Translations under genes and position numbers: made by a program
Shown: positions 8,588-16,881 of the stretch, piece after piece
Numbering within the stretch: the stretch's first letter is position 1
Layout: each line of letters opens with the position of its first letter
The notes under the pieces: model-generated
Database searches by the model: none
Told to the model about the DNA's origin: nothing
The model's input: only the letters and a program-made list of their open reading frames with translations
Assembly: GCF_024295805.1 (NCBI RefSeq)
Contig: NZ_JANCLX010000046.1
Location: forward strand, 1 to 47,981
DNA from: Streptomyces cucumeris
Lineage (GTDB): Bacteria > Actinomycetota > Actinomycetes > Streptomycetales > Streptomycetaceae
Direction of reading: 5' to 3'
Length of the DNA: 47,981 bases

Positions 8588-9718
8588 ATGGACTGGAAAC
8601 CCCACGCCGAAAGGCTCGCTCGCGAGGTCACGCCGTCCGTCTCGCGATGGCGGAGTCCGGTCGCCTCGACTCCCCGGCACTGCTTCGTCCCCCGGTGGTG
8701 GGAGCGGGAGGGCGACGGGACATGGGCGCTGCGCGACGGGCACGCGGATGAGTCGGCGTGGCTGAGGGCTGCCTACTCGGACACGTCCCTGGTGACCCGG
8801 GTCGGTCCGTGGCACGCAGACCACGCCGGCCCCGACGACCGGCCGACGGGACGGCCCACGTCGTCGAGCACCATGTTCCGCCTGGTCGTCAGGATGCTGC
8901 GGCACGGACTTCTGTACGACGGCGCGGACCTCGGGTTGATCGGCACGGGTACCGGTGCCAGTACCGCTCTCGCGGTACGGCGGCTCGGTGAGGGGCACGT
9001 CACGGCCATGGACGTCGACCCGTATCTGACCGAGGCCGCGACCGAGCGGCTGGACTCGCTGGGGATGTCTCCCCGGGTGGTCACCTGCGATGCCACCAGC
9101 TCACTTCCGGGCAGTTTCGACCGTGTCGTGTCCCTGGTCGCGCTCCCCAACCTCGCGAGCGTGCTGGCGGCTCTCCGCCCAGGTGGCCGTCTGGTGACGA
9201 CACTCGTCCGGATGAACGTGATCATCACGGCTGACAAGGGGCCTGACGGTGTCGCCCACGGGGTGGTCGAGTGGGATCGCGCGGGGTTCATGGGCACTCG
9301 CACCGGGGCGGACTATCCGCCCGATATCAACGAGTTGTTCGCGACCGTACGAGGACGCGAGGGCGAGCAGGTGACCGCGGGCCGCTATCCGGTACTCAAC
9401 GTCGCGGAGGCGTGGGACGTGCGGGCCATGCTGGAACTCGCCGTGCCCGGGGTCGAGACCCACTACGAGGAGCACGGTGATCAACGCACCGCATGGCTGG
9501 TGCACAACGACGGCTCGTGGGCGCGTGCTTCAGCGACCTGGATCGATCCGCCCGAGGTTCACCAGGGTGGTCCCCAGCGCCTGTGGACGGTGCTCGAACG
9601 CATCAGACACCGGCTCAACGCCGAGGGTGGCCTTCCGGTCTACGGCAGCAGGGTGCACATCACACCCGATGGGGTGTGCCACTTCACCAGCGGCGGGTGG
9701 TCCGCCTCCTACGGCTGA
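8588..9718 (+). CDS. PIMT-type SAM-dependent methyltransferase
   Basis: 376 residues. The N-terminal STPRHCFVP (27-35) resembles the substrate-side motif of protein-L-isoaspartate methyltransferases. The SAM-binding loop GTGTG is at 119-123, followed by VTAMDVDPY and a motif-III-like LRPGGRLVTTLVR. The extra 150 C-terminal residues resemble the larger PIMT-like enzymes of RiPP systems (ATP-grasp peptide maturase or FxLD types) more than repair PIMT. The start has GAGGGG six bases or fewer upstream, seven bases after the radical SAM stop, so it belongs to the same operon. Likely role: carboxyl methylation of the same substrate as the radical SAM enzyme (inference). Confidence 0.87.
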   Translation: MDWKPHAERLAREVTPSVSRWRSPVASTPRHCFVPRWWEREGDGTWALRDGHADESAWLRAAYSDTSLVTRVGPWHADHAGPDDRPTGRPTSSSTMFRLVVRMLRHGLLYDGADLGLIGTGTGASTALAVRRLGEGHVTAMDVDPYLTEAATERLDSLGMSPRVVTCDATSSLPGSFDRVVSLVALPNLASVLAALRPGGRLVTTLVRMNVIITADKGPDGVAHGVVEWDRAGFMGTRTGADYPPDINELFATVRGREGEQVTAGRYPVLNVAEAWDVRAMLELAVPGVETHYEEHGDQRTAWLVHNDGSWARASATWIDPPEVHQGGPQRLWTVLERIRHRLNAEGGLPVYGSRVHITPDGVCHFTSGGWSASYG

Positions 9719-9733
9719 GCGCTCCAATGAACC

Positions 9734-9760
9734 GGGCATTCCTGCGGACGGGGAATCCCC
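9734..9760 (+). terminator. Possible terminator of the radical SAM operon
   Basis: GGGCATTCC (9734-9742) pairs with GGAATCCCC (9752-9760) at 8 of 9 positions around a 9-base loop, just after the methyltransferase stop. Confidence 0.35.
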
Positions 9761-9814
9761 ATGGTCGCCCACGACGTTGAGGGTGACTCCCTGACCCGTC
9801 CCGGGAGAGACGTC

Positions 9815-10504
9815 ATGCCGGAGTTGAAGATCGACGCCCTTGTGTTCGACGTGCTCGGCACGCTCGTCGACGAACCAGCCGGTATCCGCTCCGGCATCCA
9901 GGCATTCGCCCCGTCGCTCGACGACCCCGGCACCGAGCGGCTCATCGCGCTGTGGCAACAGCACATCGAACGCGAGCAGCGCCGCATCCTCGACGGCACC
10001 CGGCCCTTCCTCCCCAGTGACGCCCTCGACGGGGAAGCCGCCCGGATCGTCGCCGAGGCCGCCGGGGTCGAGGATCCGGCTGCCGTGGCGGCGTTGGCCC
10101 GGTCGGGTCGGCGCCTTTCGCCGTGGCCCGACACCGAGGCGGGGCTCGCCCGTCTCGCCGGGCGGTTCCCGCTGATCGGGCTCTCCAACGCGAGCCGTAC
10201 GGCACTGCTGGAGCTCAACGCCCACGCCGGACTGCGCTGGCACCAGGCCCTGTCCGCCGAGGACGCCCGGACCTACAAACCGGATCCGGCGGTCTACCGG
10301 CTGGCCGTCACCGTCTCCGCACGGCCGCCGGAGCGGCTGATGATGGTCGCCGCCCACGCCTGGGACCTGCGCGCGGCGCGGAACCTCGGACTGCGCACCG
10401 CCTACGTAGCCCGCCCGGTCGGTGACCCGCCCCTGCCCTCGGACCGGTTCGACCTGTACGCCTCCGACCTGGCCGATCTGGCGGACCAGCTCGAGGGGGC
10501 CTGA
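9815..10504 (+). CDS. Haloacid dehalogenase type II-like HAD hydrolase
   Basis: 229 residues. HAD motif I is FDVLGTLVDE with the nucleophile Asp at residue 12. Motif II is GLSNAS, the lysine motif is YKPDPAVYR, and the last motif VAAHAWDLRAARNLGLRTAYVARP region (given here in part) matches L-2-haloacid dehalogenases. The usual Tyr/Phe in DxYGT is Leu here, so true dehalogenase activity is not assured. The ATG at 9815 follows GGGAGAG; an in-frame ATG at 9761 lies in non-conserved sequence. The 3' end is one base from the convergent HD gene. Confidence 0.9.
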   Translation: MPELKIDALVFDVLGTLVDEPAGIRSGIQAFAPSLDDPGTERLIALWQQHIEREQRRILDGTRPFLPSDALDGEAARIVAEAAGVEDPAAVAALARSGRRLSPWPDTEAGLARLAGRFPLIGLSNASRTALLELNAHAGLRWHQALSAEDARTYKPDPAVYRLAVTVSARPPERLMMVAAHAWDLRAARNLGLRTAYVARPVGDPPLPSDRFDLYASDLADLADQLEGA

Positions 10505-10505
10505 G

Positions 10506-11171
10506 TCAGGTCCCCAACAGCTCCAGTTCCGTGGCCATGTTCCGGCGGGCCGCCGCCTCCCAGCGGTCGTGGCCGACCGCCGTACGGAACAGCCTCCCCA
10601 GCCCCAGCAGTTGGCGCAGGACATTGGCGCGGCCCTCGCGGAAGACATCGTCGGGCACGAACCCGTACTCCTCCCGCACGGCCGCCGCGTAAGCGGCGTA
10701 GTCCCCGGGCGCACCGGCCAGAACGGCCAGATCGGCATCGCACAGCACCTCGGCGTTGAGGTCGCCCTCGGCCGGATCGTGGTCCGCGGTGATCCGGATC
10801 AGACGGGCCACCTCCTCGACGCGCGCCTCCGGCACACCCGCCTCCGGTAGTGCCCGCTCGGCCAGGCGCGCACTGCGGTCCTCGTTCGTCGACCGCTCCG
10901 GCAGATAGACGGCGTCGTGGAACCAGGCCGCCAGCCGGACGGCGTCGGGGTCGGGGGCCGCGACATGCGCCAGCAGCTCGTCGATCCGGTCCAGGACCGC
11001 GATCAGATGGTCCGTCGTGTGGTACTTGCGCTGGGGTTCGGCCCAGCGGGCGAGGAGGTCTTCGCCGTAAGGGGCCGCCGGAGGGGTGGTGACCTCACGG
11101 GCACCGGTCAACAAAGTTGTCCAGCGGGCGAGCAGAGCGTCATGGGCGGGGTGGCGCGCAGGGGCGGACAT
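10506..11171 (-). CDS. HD-domain metal-dependent phosphohydrolase-like protein
   Basis: 221 residues. Metal ligands are visible as His51 (RKYHTTDH), the His85-Asp86 pair (WFHDAVY) and Asp145 (LCDADLAVL), typical of small stand-alone HD proteins of unknown substrate. The ATG at 11171 is preceded by -10-like CACAAT exactly at -12 to -7 (11183-11178), so a leaderless mRNA is likely. The alternative GTG at 11204 has no ribosome site. It is divergent from cutC with 56 bases between starts. Confidence 0.87.
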   Translation of the reverse strand: MSAPARHPAHDALLARWTTLLTGAREVTTPPAAPYGEDLLARWAEPQRKYHTTDHLIAVLDRIDELLAHVAAPDPDAVRLAAWFHDAVYLPERSTNEDRSARLAERALPEAGVPEARVEEVARLIRITADHDPAEGDLNAEVLCDADLAVLAGAPGDYAAYAAAVREEYGFVPDDVFREGRANVLRQLLGLGRLFRTAVGHDRWEAAARRNMATELELLGT

Positions 11172-11227
11172 GAGCCAATTGTGGGGTACCGGTTTCGCCC
11201 CCACCGCCGTGTGGCAAGCTGAGAAGC

Positions 11228-11956
11228 ATGTCTAGACCAGTTCTCGAGGTGATCGCGCTCCACCCCGCTGACGCGATCGCCGCACAGGCCGGTGGGGCGG
11301 ACCGCCTCGAACTGGTCACCGACATGGCCGCCGACGGGCTCACCCCCTCCCGGGAGACCTTCGCCGCTGTCCGGTCGGCCGTGGACATCCCGGTGCGGGT
11401 GATGCTCCGCGCGTCCGACGGCTTCGCCGCCGGGAACGCCGCCGACCTCGACACCCTCTGCAAGCGCGCCGCCGCGCTGTACGCCGAGGGCGCCGACGAG
11501 TTCGTGCTGGGGTTCCTCACCGACACCGGTGACATCGACCTGGACGCGGTCCGCGCCCTCACCGACGTCATCGGGGCCGGACCCGGTATGGACGAGAGCC
11601 GCTGGACCTTCCACCGCGCCATCGACCGGGCCGCCGACCGCGACATGCTCCGCAAGCAACTCGCGGACCTCCCCGGTCTCGACACCTACCTCACCGCGGG
11701 ATCGGCACAGGGAGTGGACGAGGGGCTGCCGACCCTCCTCGTCGAAGCCGCCCGCACCGGCCTGCCCGGCTACGAGCCGCGGATCATGGCCGGTGGCGGA
11801 CTGCGCCTCGGTCATCTGTCCGCCCTCCGCGCGGCGGGGATCGACGCCTTCCACATCGGCAGTGCGGCCCGCCCCGCCGGATGGGACGGCCCCGTGGACA
11901 CGGCCGCCGTCCGTCGGTGGCGCACCGCGCTGGACGTGCCCGTCCCGGTGGGCTGA
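11228..11956 (+). CDS. cutC: CutC-family protein
   Basis: 242 residues, a TIM-barrel member of the CutC family. Family landmarks are LEVIALHPADAIAAQAGGADRLELV at the start, TPSRETFAAV, the FHRAID segment and RIMAGGGLR near the end. CutC is historically linked to copper homeostasis, though that role is disputed. A -10-like CAAGCT (11215-11220) sits at -13 to -8 from the ATG. No copper-related gene is adjacent, so the local context does not add to the copper assignment. Confidence 0.92.
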   Translation: MSRPVLEVIALHPADAIAAQAGGADRLELVTDMAADGLTPSRETFAAVRSAVDIPVRVMLRASDGFAAGNAADLDTLCKRAAALYAEGADEFVLGFLTDTGDIDLDAVRALTDVIGAGPGMDESRWTFHRAIDRAADRDMLRKQLADLPGLDTYLTAGSAQGVDEGLPTLLVEAARTGLPGYEPRIMAGGGLRLGHLSALRAAGIDAFHIGSAARPAGWDGPVDTAAVRRWRTALDVPVPVG

Positions 11957-11975
11957 CGGAGAGCCGCCGACGAGA

Positions 11976-12122
11976 CGGGAGGGGCCGGGGTCGCAGGGGC
12001 GGGGTCCGGGACACTTTCGTGTATTTGTGGCGCCAATCTTGGGTTCGCCACACGTCTCCGGGCACCGGCGCCGTAAATAGACGGTCCAGGACCCCGCCCC
12101 GGAGGCCCCGGCCCCGCACCCG
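11976..12122. repeat. Large imperfect inverted repeat with nested hairpin between cutC and the sigma gene
   Basis: Arms of about 37 bases (11976-12012 and 12084-12122) are imperfect reverse complements. The inner 15 bases (11998-12012) match with one mismatch. The 71-base core contains a perfect TGTGGCG/CGCCACA hairpin (12026-12032, 12046-12052) with a further CCAA-TC-TTGG pairing in its loop. It may be an elaborate bidirectional terminator, a structured RNA, or a small mobile repeat. Confidence 0.6.
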
Positions 12123-12169
12123 AGAACAACGCACCCGCGCCCCGCCGACGAGGGGCCGCTGACGAAACG

Positions 12170-13108
12170 TCACCATGCGTCGATGACCGGCGCGTCGGTT
12201 TCGCGTCGCCGCCAGGTCTCGTTGAGACGCGTGAGCCGGCCGGCGGCGGCGATGCCGCACAGCGCCGCGACCTTGCCGTCGGTGATGTCGAACACCACGG
12301 CGCCCACGACCCGGTCGTCGACCACGGCAAGGACCGCCGGGGAGCCGTTGACCAGCGCGATGTGGAACGCGGGGGAGCCGCCTGCCAGCCGCCGCTTCGC
12401 CGGAGTGGGCTTGAAGCCGGCCCGCACGTAGGAGGCGACGCGCTCGCGCGTGCCGTACCGCAGCAGCCGCCTGGCGAGTCCGGCGCCGTCCGAGACCGCG
12501 GTCACGTCGGCGGTGAGCATCGCCACCAGCCGTTCGGTGCGCCCCGACGTGGCGGCGGCGAGGAACTCCTCGACGATCCGGCGCGCGGACGCGGGGTCCA
12601 CCTCGTCGCCGCCGCGGCGCTCGGCGGCGACCCGGCGTCGGGCCCGGTGGACATGCTGCTGGCTCGCGGATTCGGTGATGTCGAGGATCCCGGCGATCTC
12701 GGCGTGGGGGTACGTGAAGGCTTCGCGCAGGATGTAAGCGGCCCGCTCGACCGGCGAGAGACGCTCCATGAGGGTCAGTACGGCCAAGGACACCGATTCG
12801 CGCTGCTCGAAGGTGTCGGCGGGGCCGAGCATCGGATCGCCATCGAGGAGCGGCTCGGGCAGCCAGTCTCCGGCAGCGCGCTCATGGCGCGCCTGCGCCG
12901 AGCGGAGCCGGTCGAGGCAGAGATTGGTGACGACCTTGGTCAGCCACGCCTCCGGTACCTCGATGCGTTCCCGGTCCGCGGCCTGCCAGCGCAGGAACGC
13001 GTCCTGGACGACGTCCTCGGCATCGGCCGCCGAGCCGAGCAGACGGTATGCGAGCGAGGCCAGCCTGCCCCGGCTGGCCTCGAACCGGTCGATGGCCGCG
13101 CTGTCCAC
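12170..13108 (-). CDS. ECF41-type RNA polymerase sigma factor with SnoaL-like C-terminal domain
   Basis: 312 residues. Sigma region 2 (LAYRLLGSAADAEDVVQDAFLRW), the WLPEPL linker typical of ECF41, and region 4 (ERAAYILREAFTYPHAEIAGIL) are followed by a SnoaL-like domain of about 110 residues that regulates activity in this group. No anti-sigma gene is adjacent, as expected for ECF41. Two group signatures look altered: DGAG replaces DGGG, and an AAGRLTRLN stretch occupies the place of NPDKL. The GTG at 13108 is ten bases after the stop of the flavin oxidoreductase, making a two-gene operon; sequence upstream in the same frame belongs to the shadow of that gene. Confidence 0.93.
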   Translation of the reverse strand: MDSAAIDRFEASRGRLASLAYRLLGSAADAEDVVQDAFLRWQAADRERIEVPEAWLTKVVTNLCLDRLRSAQARHERAAGDWLPEPLLDGDPMLGPADTFEQRESVSLAVLTLMERLSPVERAAYILREAFTYPHAEIAGILDITESASQQHVHRARRRVAAERRGGDEVDPASARRIVEEFLAAATSGRTERLVAMLTADVTAVSDGAGLARRLLRYGTRERVASYVRAGFKPTPAKRRLAGGSPAFHIALVNGSPAVLAVVDDRVVGAVVFDITDGKVAALCGIAAAGRLTRLNETWRRRETDAPVIDAW

Positions 13109-13118
13109 GCGAAACAGC

Positions 13119-14318
13119 CTATGCGGCGACCTCCACGCCGACCCGCTCAGACCCGGTGGCCAGGCGGCGCTTGCGCTTCGGCATACCGAAGGTCGGGTGA
13201 GCGATGCCCCACCCGGCCCCCTTGAGCACGCCCGACTTGAGTCGCGCGGCGGTCCGGCCGCCCAGGTACCAGGACTTCGGCCGGACGTCCCCGTCCACCA
13301 TCTGGAAGATCGCGTCATGCCGCCCGAGGCTGATGTGGTTGCCGTGGTACTTCAGCCCGATGGCCGGGACTTCGCCGCCCGTCAGGCGGGCGATGATCGC
13401 GGCGGTCGCCTGCATGTTGGTGGAGCCGGCCGAGGCACAGGACATCGGCAGCGGCCGACCGTCCTCGCCGATCGCGTAGGCGCAGTCACCGGCGGCGTAG
13501 ACGTCCGGGTGCGAGACCGAGCGCATGGTGCGGTCGACGGCGATCTGGCCGCTCTCGACGACCTCCAGGCCGCTGGTGGCCGCGATGGGGTGCACGGCGA
13601 ATCCGGCCGACCACACGGTCACGTCGGCGGGGAGGGACGTACCGCCGGCGGCGACCGCCCGTGCCGGCTCGACGGCTTCGACGCCGGTGTGCTCATGGAC
13701 GGTGATGCCCAGCCGGTCGAAGGCTTGGGACAGGTGACGACGGGCCTTCGGGGAGAGCCAGGCGCCCAATTCGCCGCGGGCCGCGAGCGCGACCGAAAGG
13801 TCGGGCCGGGACTCGGCGAACTCGGTGGCGGTCTCGATGCCGGTCAGCCCCTCCCCGACGACCAGCACGGTGCCGCCCTCGCGCAGGCCGGCCAGACGCT
13901 CGCGCAGACGCAGCGCCGCGGACAGACCGGTCACATCGAAGGCGTACTCGGCCACGCCGGGGACGCCATGGTGGGCCACGGAACTGCCGAGCGTGTAGAG
14001 AAGCGTGTCGTACGCGAGCTCACCGCTGCCGTCCTCGCCGTCCTTGCCGTTCAGGGCGACGGTCTTGCGCTCGGGGTCGACGCCGGTGACGCGCGCCAGG
14101 CGCAACCGCACCCCGCTGCCCGCGAATATGTCGGCGAGCTTGCGGAACGCGAGGTCCTGGCCGCTCGCGAGCTGGTGGAGTCGCATCCGCTCGACGAAGT
14201 CGGGCACGGCGTTGACGACGGTGATCTCGGTGTCGGCGGGGGAGAGCCGGCGGGCCAGGTTTCCGGCGGCGAAGGCCCCGGCGTATCCAGCGCCGAGTAC
14301 GACGATGCGGTGCTTCAT
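13119..14318 (-). CDS. NAD(P)/FAD-dependent oxidoreductase (NDH-2-like)
   Basis: 399 residues of the pyridine nucleotide-disulfide/type II NADH dehydrogenase superfamily. The FAD-binding VVLGAGYAGAFAAG is at the N-terminus. The central NAD(P)-binding site is VLVVGEGLTGIETA, and the second FAD motif is DVYAAGDCAY. A strong AGGAG ribosome site precedes the ATG. It is first gene of an operon with the ECF41 sigma factor. ECF41 factors typically sit with an oxidoreductase, decarboxylase or epimerase that they activate, so this is the likely target. Substrate unknown. Confidence 0.9.
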   Translation of the reverse strand: MKHRIVVLGAGYAGAFAAGNLARRLSPADTEITVVNAVPDFVERMRLHQLASGQDLAFRKLADIFAGSGVRLRLARVTGVDPERKTVALNGKDGEDGSGELAYDTLLYTLGSSVAHHGVPGVAEYAFDVTGLSAALRLRERLAGLREGGTVLVVGEGLTGIETATEFAESRPDLSVALAARGELGAWLSPKARRHLSQAFDRLGITVHEHTGVEAVEPARAVAAGGTSLPADVTVWSAGFAVHPIAATSGLEVVESGQIAVDRTMRSVSHPDVYAAGDCAYAIGEDGRPLPMSCASAGSTNMQATAAIIARLTGGEVPAIGLKYHGNHISLGRHDAIFQMVDGDVRPKSWYLGGRTAARLKSGVLKGAGWGIAHPTFGMPKRKRRLATGSERVGVEVAA

Positions 14319-14386
14319 GGCGGTCTCCTGTCTCGTTCGCGTGCCCCTTGAACGGGACAGCGCCCCGCTTGCTGACAGGAGTCGGA

Positions 14387-14401
14387 TGTGACACGGGTCA
14401 C
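14387..14401 (-). promoter_or_regulatory. Candidate ECF41 -35 element and GTGAC/GTCAC palindrome
   Basis: On the minus strand TGTCACA (14393-14387) equals the ECF41 -35 consensus as I remember it (TGTCACA-N16-CGTC). No CGTC occurs at the expected spacing, so the promoter is only half supported. The same bases form a perfect GTGAC-N4-GTCAC inverted repeat (14388-14401). It lies about 70 bases upstream of the oxidoreductase start. Confidence 0.4.
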
Positions 14402-14433
14402 TGAAGGGGGGTGCGGGGCGTCACGGCGATCGA

Positions 14434-16515
14434 TTACCGCAACCGCTCCGGCAACCCCGCCCCATGCACCACCGTCAGCCCCGACACCGCCCGCGTCAGC
14501 GCCACGTACAGCCGTCGCAGCCCGGTCCGTTCATCCGGTTCGCCGTCCACCACGGCCGCCGGTTCGTCCAGGACCACGTAGTCGTACTCCAGGCCCTTCG
14601 CCAGCGTCGCCGGGACCAGGGTGAGCCGGGCGTCCGCGCTGGTCTCCTCGCCCGGGGCGAGGTACGACAGCCCCGCCGCCGTCAGTTTCTCCGCCAGCAC
14701 CGGCACCCGGGCATCGGCGGCGATGAGACCGATCGAACCTTCGTGGGTCAGCGCCTCCCGGCAGGCCGTCACGACCGCGTCGTCCAGCTCGGCCGGATCC
14801 ACGGCCCGCACCGCGAAGTCGCCCGCGGCCTCACGGACGGAGGTGGCCTCGTTGAGACCGGGGGCGATGTCCGGCAGCAGCCGTGACGCGTAGGCGATCA
14901 CCTCGCGCGGTACGCGGAAGCCCTGGGTCAGCTCCTCCACCGTGGCCCCCGCCTTGCCCAGATGCGTCAGGGCCTCCTCCCAACTGGCCGTCGCCCAGGG
15001 GGTGGTGCCCTGCGCGAGGTCGCCGAGCACCGTCGCCGAACCGGTGGTGCAGCGGCGGCCGACCGCGCGGTACTGCATGGGGGAGAGGTCCTGCGCCTCG
15101 TCGAGGACCACATGGCCGAGGGAGTGGGTGCGCTCGATGAGGTCGGCCGCCTCGTCGATCAGCACCGCGTCCGCCGGGGACCACTTCGCGGTCTTCACGC
15201 CCCGCGCGGGCTTGGCCCACAGCACGGCCTTCCGCTCGTCGGCGTCGAGGATCCCGTCCGCGTGCGCGGCCAGGAAGTCGGCGTCGGAGAGCAGCCGCAG
15301 CACCAGCTTGGCCGGGTCGACGACGGGCCAGATCGCCTTCACCGCCGCCTTGACCGCCGCGTTGCGGGCCACCGCGTCCTGCACCCGGTCGTCGGGGGCC
15401 TCGCCCGCCTGTTCCATACGGACCAGCACCGCGTGGGCGATCCGCTGCGGCAGGGCATCGCGGGCCGCGCCGTAACGGATGTCGCGGTCCAGCAACTCCC
15501 GCACCATCTCCTCCAGTTCGTACGCGGGCACCCGCCAGCGGCGTGAGCCGCGCACGACCACACAGGGTTCGGCGGGGACGGTCACATGCGACCGCAGGGC
15601 GCGCCGCAGCACCTCGGCCATCCGGGCGTCGCCCTTGAGCCGGGCGGCCTCGGCGGTGTCGGTGCCGCGCACCTCCACATGGCCCACCAGGTCCTCGACG
15701 GTCGCCTGGGCGACCTGCAACTCCCCGAGCGCGGGGAGAACTTGCTCGATGTAGTGGAGGAAGGAGCGGTTCGGGCCGATGACGAGGGTGCCGGAGCGGG
15801 CCAGCCGCTCGCGGTGCGCGTAGAGCAGATAGGCCACCCGGTGCAGGCCCACGGCCGTCTTGCCGGTGCCCGGCGCCCCCTGGACGCAGACGGTGCCGCC
15901 GATCCCGGCGCGGACGATCTCGTCCTGCTCGGGCTGGATCGTCGCGACGATGTCCCGCATCGGGCCGACGCGCGGACGCTCGATCTCGGCCTGGAGCAGT
16001 TTGCTGGAGTGTTCGGCCTCGTCCGGGTCGCTGAGGCGTTCGTCCTCGTAGGCGGTCAGCTCACCGCCGGTGTAGCCGAAGCGGCGGCGCAGCGCGATGT
16101 CCATCGGCGCCTTCTTCGACGCCTGGTAGAAGGGCTGGGAGACGGGGGCGCGCCAGTCGATGACCATGGGGTCGCCGTCGGCGTCGTGCACATGCCGCCG
16201 CCCGATGTAGAAGAGCTCGCCCTCGGCGCCCTCCGCCGTCTCCGCGCCGGGGGCGTGCAGGTAGTTCAGCCGGCCGAAGAAGAGCGGGGTGTCGGCGAGG
16301 TCGGCGAGCGCCTTGATGCGGTCCTCGACCTGGCGTTGCAGCACCTCGGCGTTGACCCAGTTGGCGGTGACGTCCCGGAGGTCGAGCGCCTCGACGTCGG
16401 CGCGCATGGCGCGCAGGGCGGCACGGGAGGCGCTGAGGTGGGAGCGTTCCCGGGCGAGCGGGTCGGACGAGACGTCGGTCGGGGCGTCGGACGGGTCAGG
16501 GACGTGCGAGGGCAC
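14434..16515 (-). CDS. HelD/HelR-like UvrD-superfamily helicase acting on RNA polymerase
   Basis: 693 residues. Walker A GAPGTGKT is at about 213-220 and the Walker B DEAQD at 472-476; a UvrD-type C-terminal motif (LRRLYVALTRAV) is present. The N-terminal coiled-coil region (residues about 25-75) and the FYIGRRHV and DWRAPVSQPFY segments are HelD hallmarks. HelD proteins remove nucleic acid or rifamycin from RNA polymerase, and the Streptomyces HelR branch gives rifamycin tolerance. The GTG at 16515 is preceded by GGAGG at a seven-base spacing. I could not find a rifamycin-associated palindrome upstream. Confidence 0.9.
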   Translation of the reverse strand: MPSHVPDPSDAPTDVSSDPLARERSHLSASRAALRAMRADVEALDLRDVTANWVNAEVLQRQVEDRIKALADLADTPLFFGRLNYLHAPGAETAEGAEGELFYIGRRHVHDADGDPMVIDWRAPVSQPFYQASKKAPMDIALRRRFGYTGGELTAYEDERLSDPDEAEHSSKLLQAEIERPRVGPMRDIVATIQPEQDEIVRAGIGGTVCVQGAPGTGKTAVGLHRVAYLLYAHRERLARSGTLVIGPNRSFLHYIEQVLPALGELQVAQATVEDLVGHVEVRGTDTAEAARLKGDARMAEVLRRALRSHVTVPAEPCVVVRGSRRWRVPAYELEEMVRELLDRDIRYGAARDALPQRIAHAVLVRMEQAGEAPDDRVQDAVARNAAVKAAVKAIWPVVDPAKLVLRLLSDADFLAAHADGILDADERKAVLWAKPARGVKTAKWSPADAVLIDEAADLIERTHSLGHVVLDEAQDLSPMQYRAVGRRCTTGSATVLGDLAQGTTPWATASWEEALTHLGKAGATVEELTQGFRVPREVIAYASRLLPDIAPGLNEATSVREAAGDFAVRAVDPAELDDAVVTACREALTHEGSIGLIAADARVPVLAEKLTAAGLSYLAPGEETSADARLTLVPATLAKGLEYDYVVLDEPAAVVDGEPDERTGLRRLYVALTRAVSGLTVVHGAGLPERLR

Positions 16516-16633
16516 GGCGTAGCCTCCGGGCAGGGTGCGGCAGGGCGAATGAGGAACGTTCGACGAGCTCGAGATGCCGACCGGTTTCCGACCGGGCGGC
16601 GGCTCTCCCCGTACGGGAGGCGGCAGACGCGCG

Positions 16634-16639
16634 ATTGTA
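16634..16639 (-). promoter_or_regulatory. Candidate -10 of the HelD-like gene in a gene-free stretch
   Basis: On the minus strand TACAAT (16639-16634) is the best -10 match between 16516 and 16881, giving a leader of about 110 bases. No good -35 is visible. Apart from this and a run of A/T at 16670-16675, I see no gene in the 365-base interval. Confidence 0.35.
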
Positions 16640-16881
16640 GCCAGGGCGGATCGCGGTCGCGAACGATTTTTCCGCAGCCTTCTTCACCGTCCGGCCGCGG
16701 TCCGGCCGCCGCCGGGTCGTCAGCCGGTCATCCTCCGGCAGGACCCGTGTCCCTCCCCGTCTCAGGGTCGGGCTCCTCCCCCCGGAGGGGACGGCATGGC
16801 CCTGCGGTCGTACGCCGCCGCCGGGCCGATTACACCGGCAGGTCGATGCCGCGGCCGGACCCGCGCAGCATGCTGGAGGAC

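Noticed and set aside
4867..9718. Recent horizontal island with insertion sequences or att sites
   Set aside because: No transposase, integrase, tRNA or flanking direct repeat is visible. The slightly lower G+C of 6160-9720 alone does not prove transfer.
9727..9780. A 17-codon frame after the methyltransferase as a RiPP precursor
   Set aside because: No ribosome binding site, no leader-core pattern, and it is Arg/Pro-rich with no Cys, Ser or Lys. It overlaps a possible terminator hairpin.
16516..16881. A rifamycin-associated element upstream of the HelD-like gene
   Set aside because: I looked for a long GGGGCTT-type inverted repeat and found none, so I do not call this gene rifamycin-inducible.
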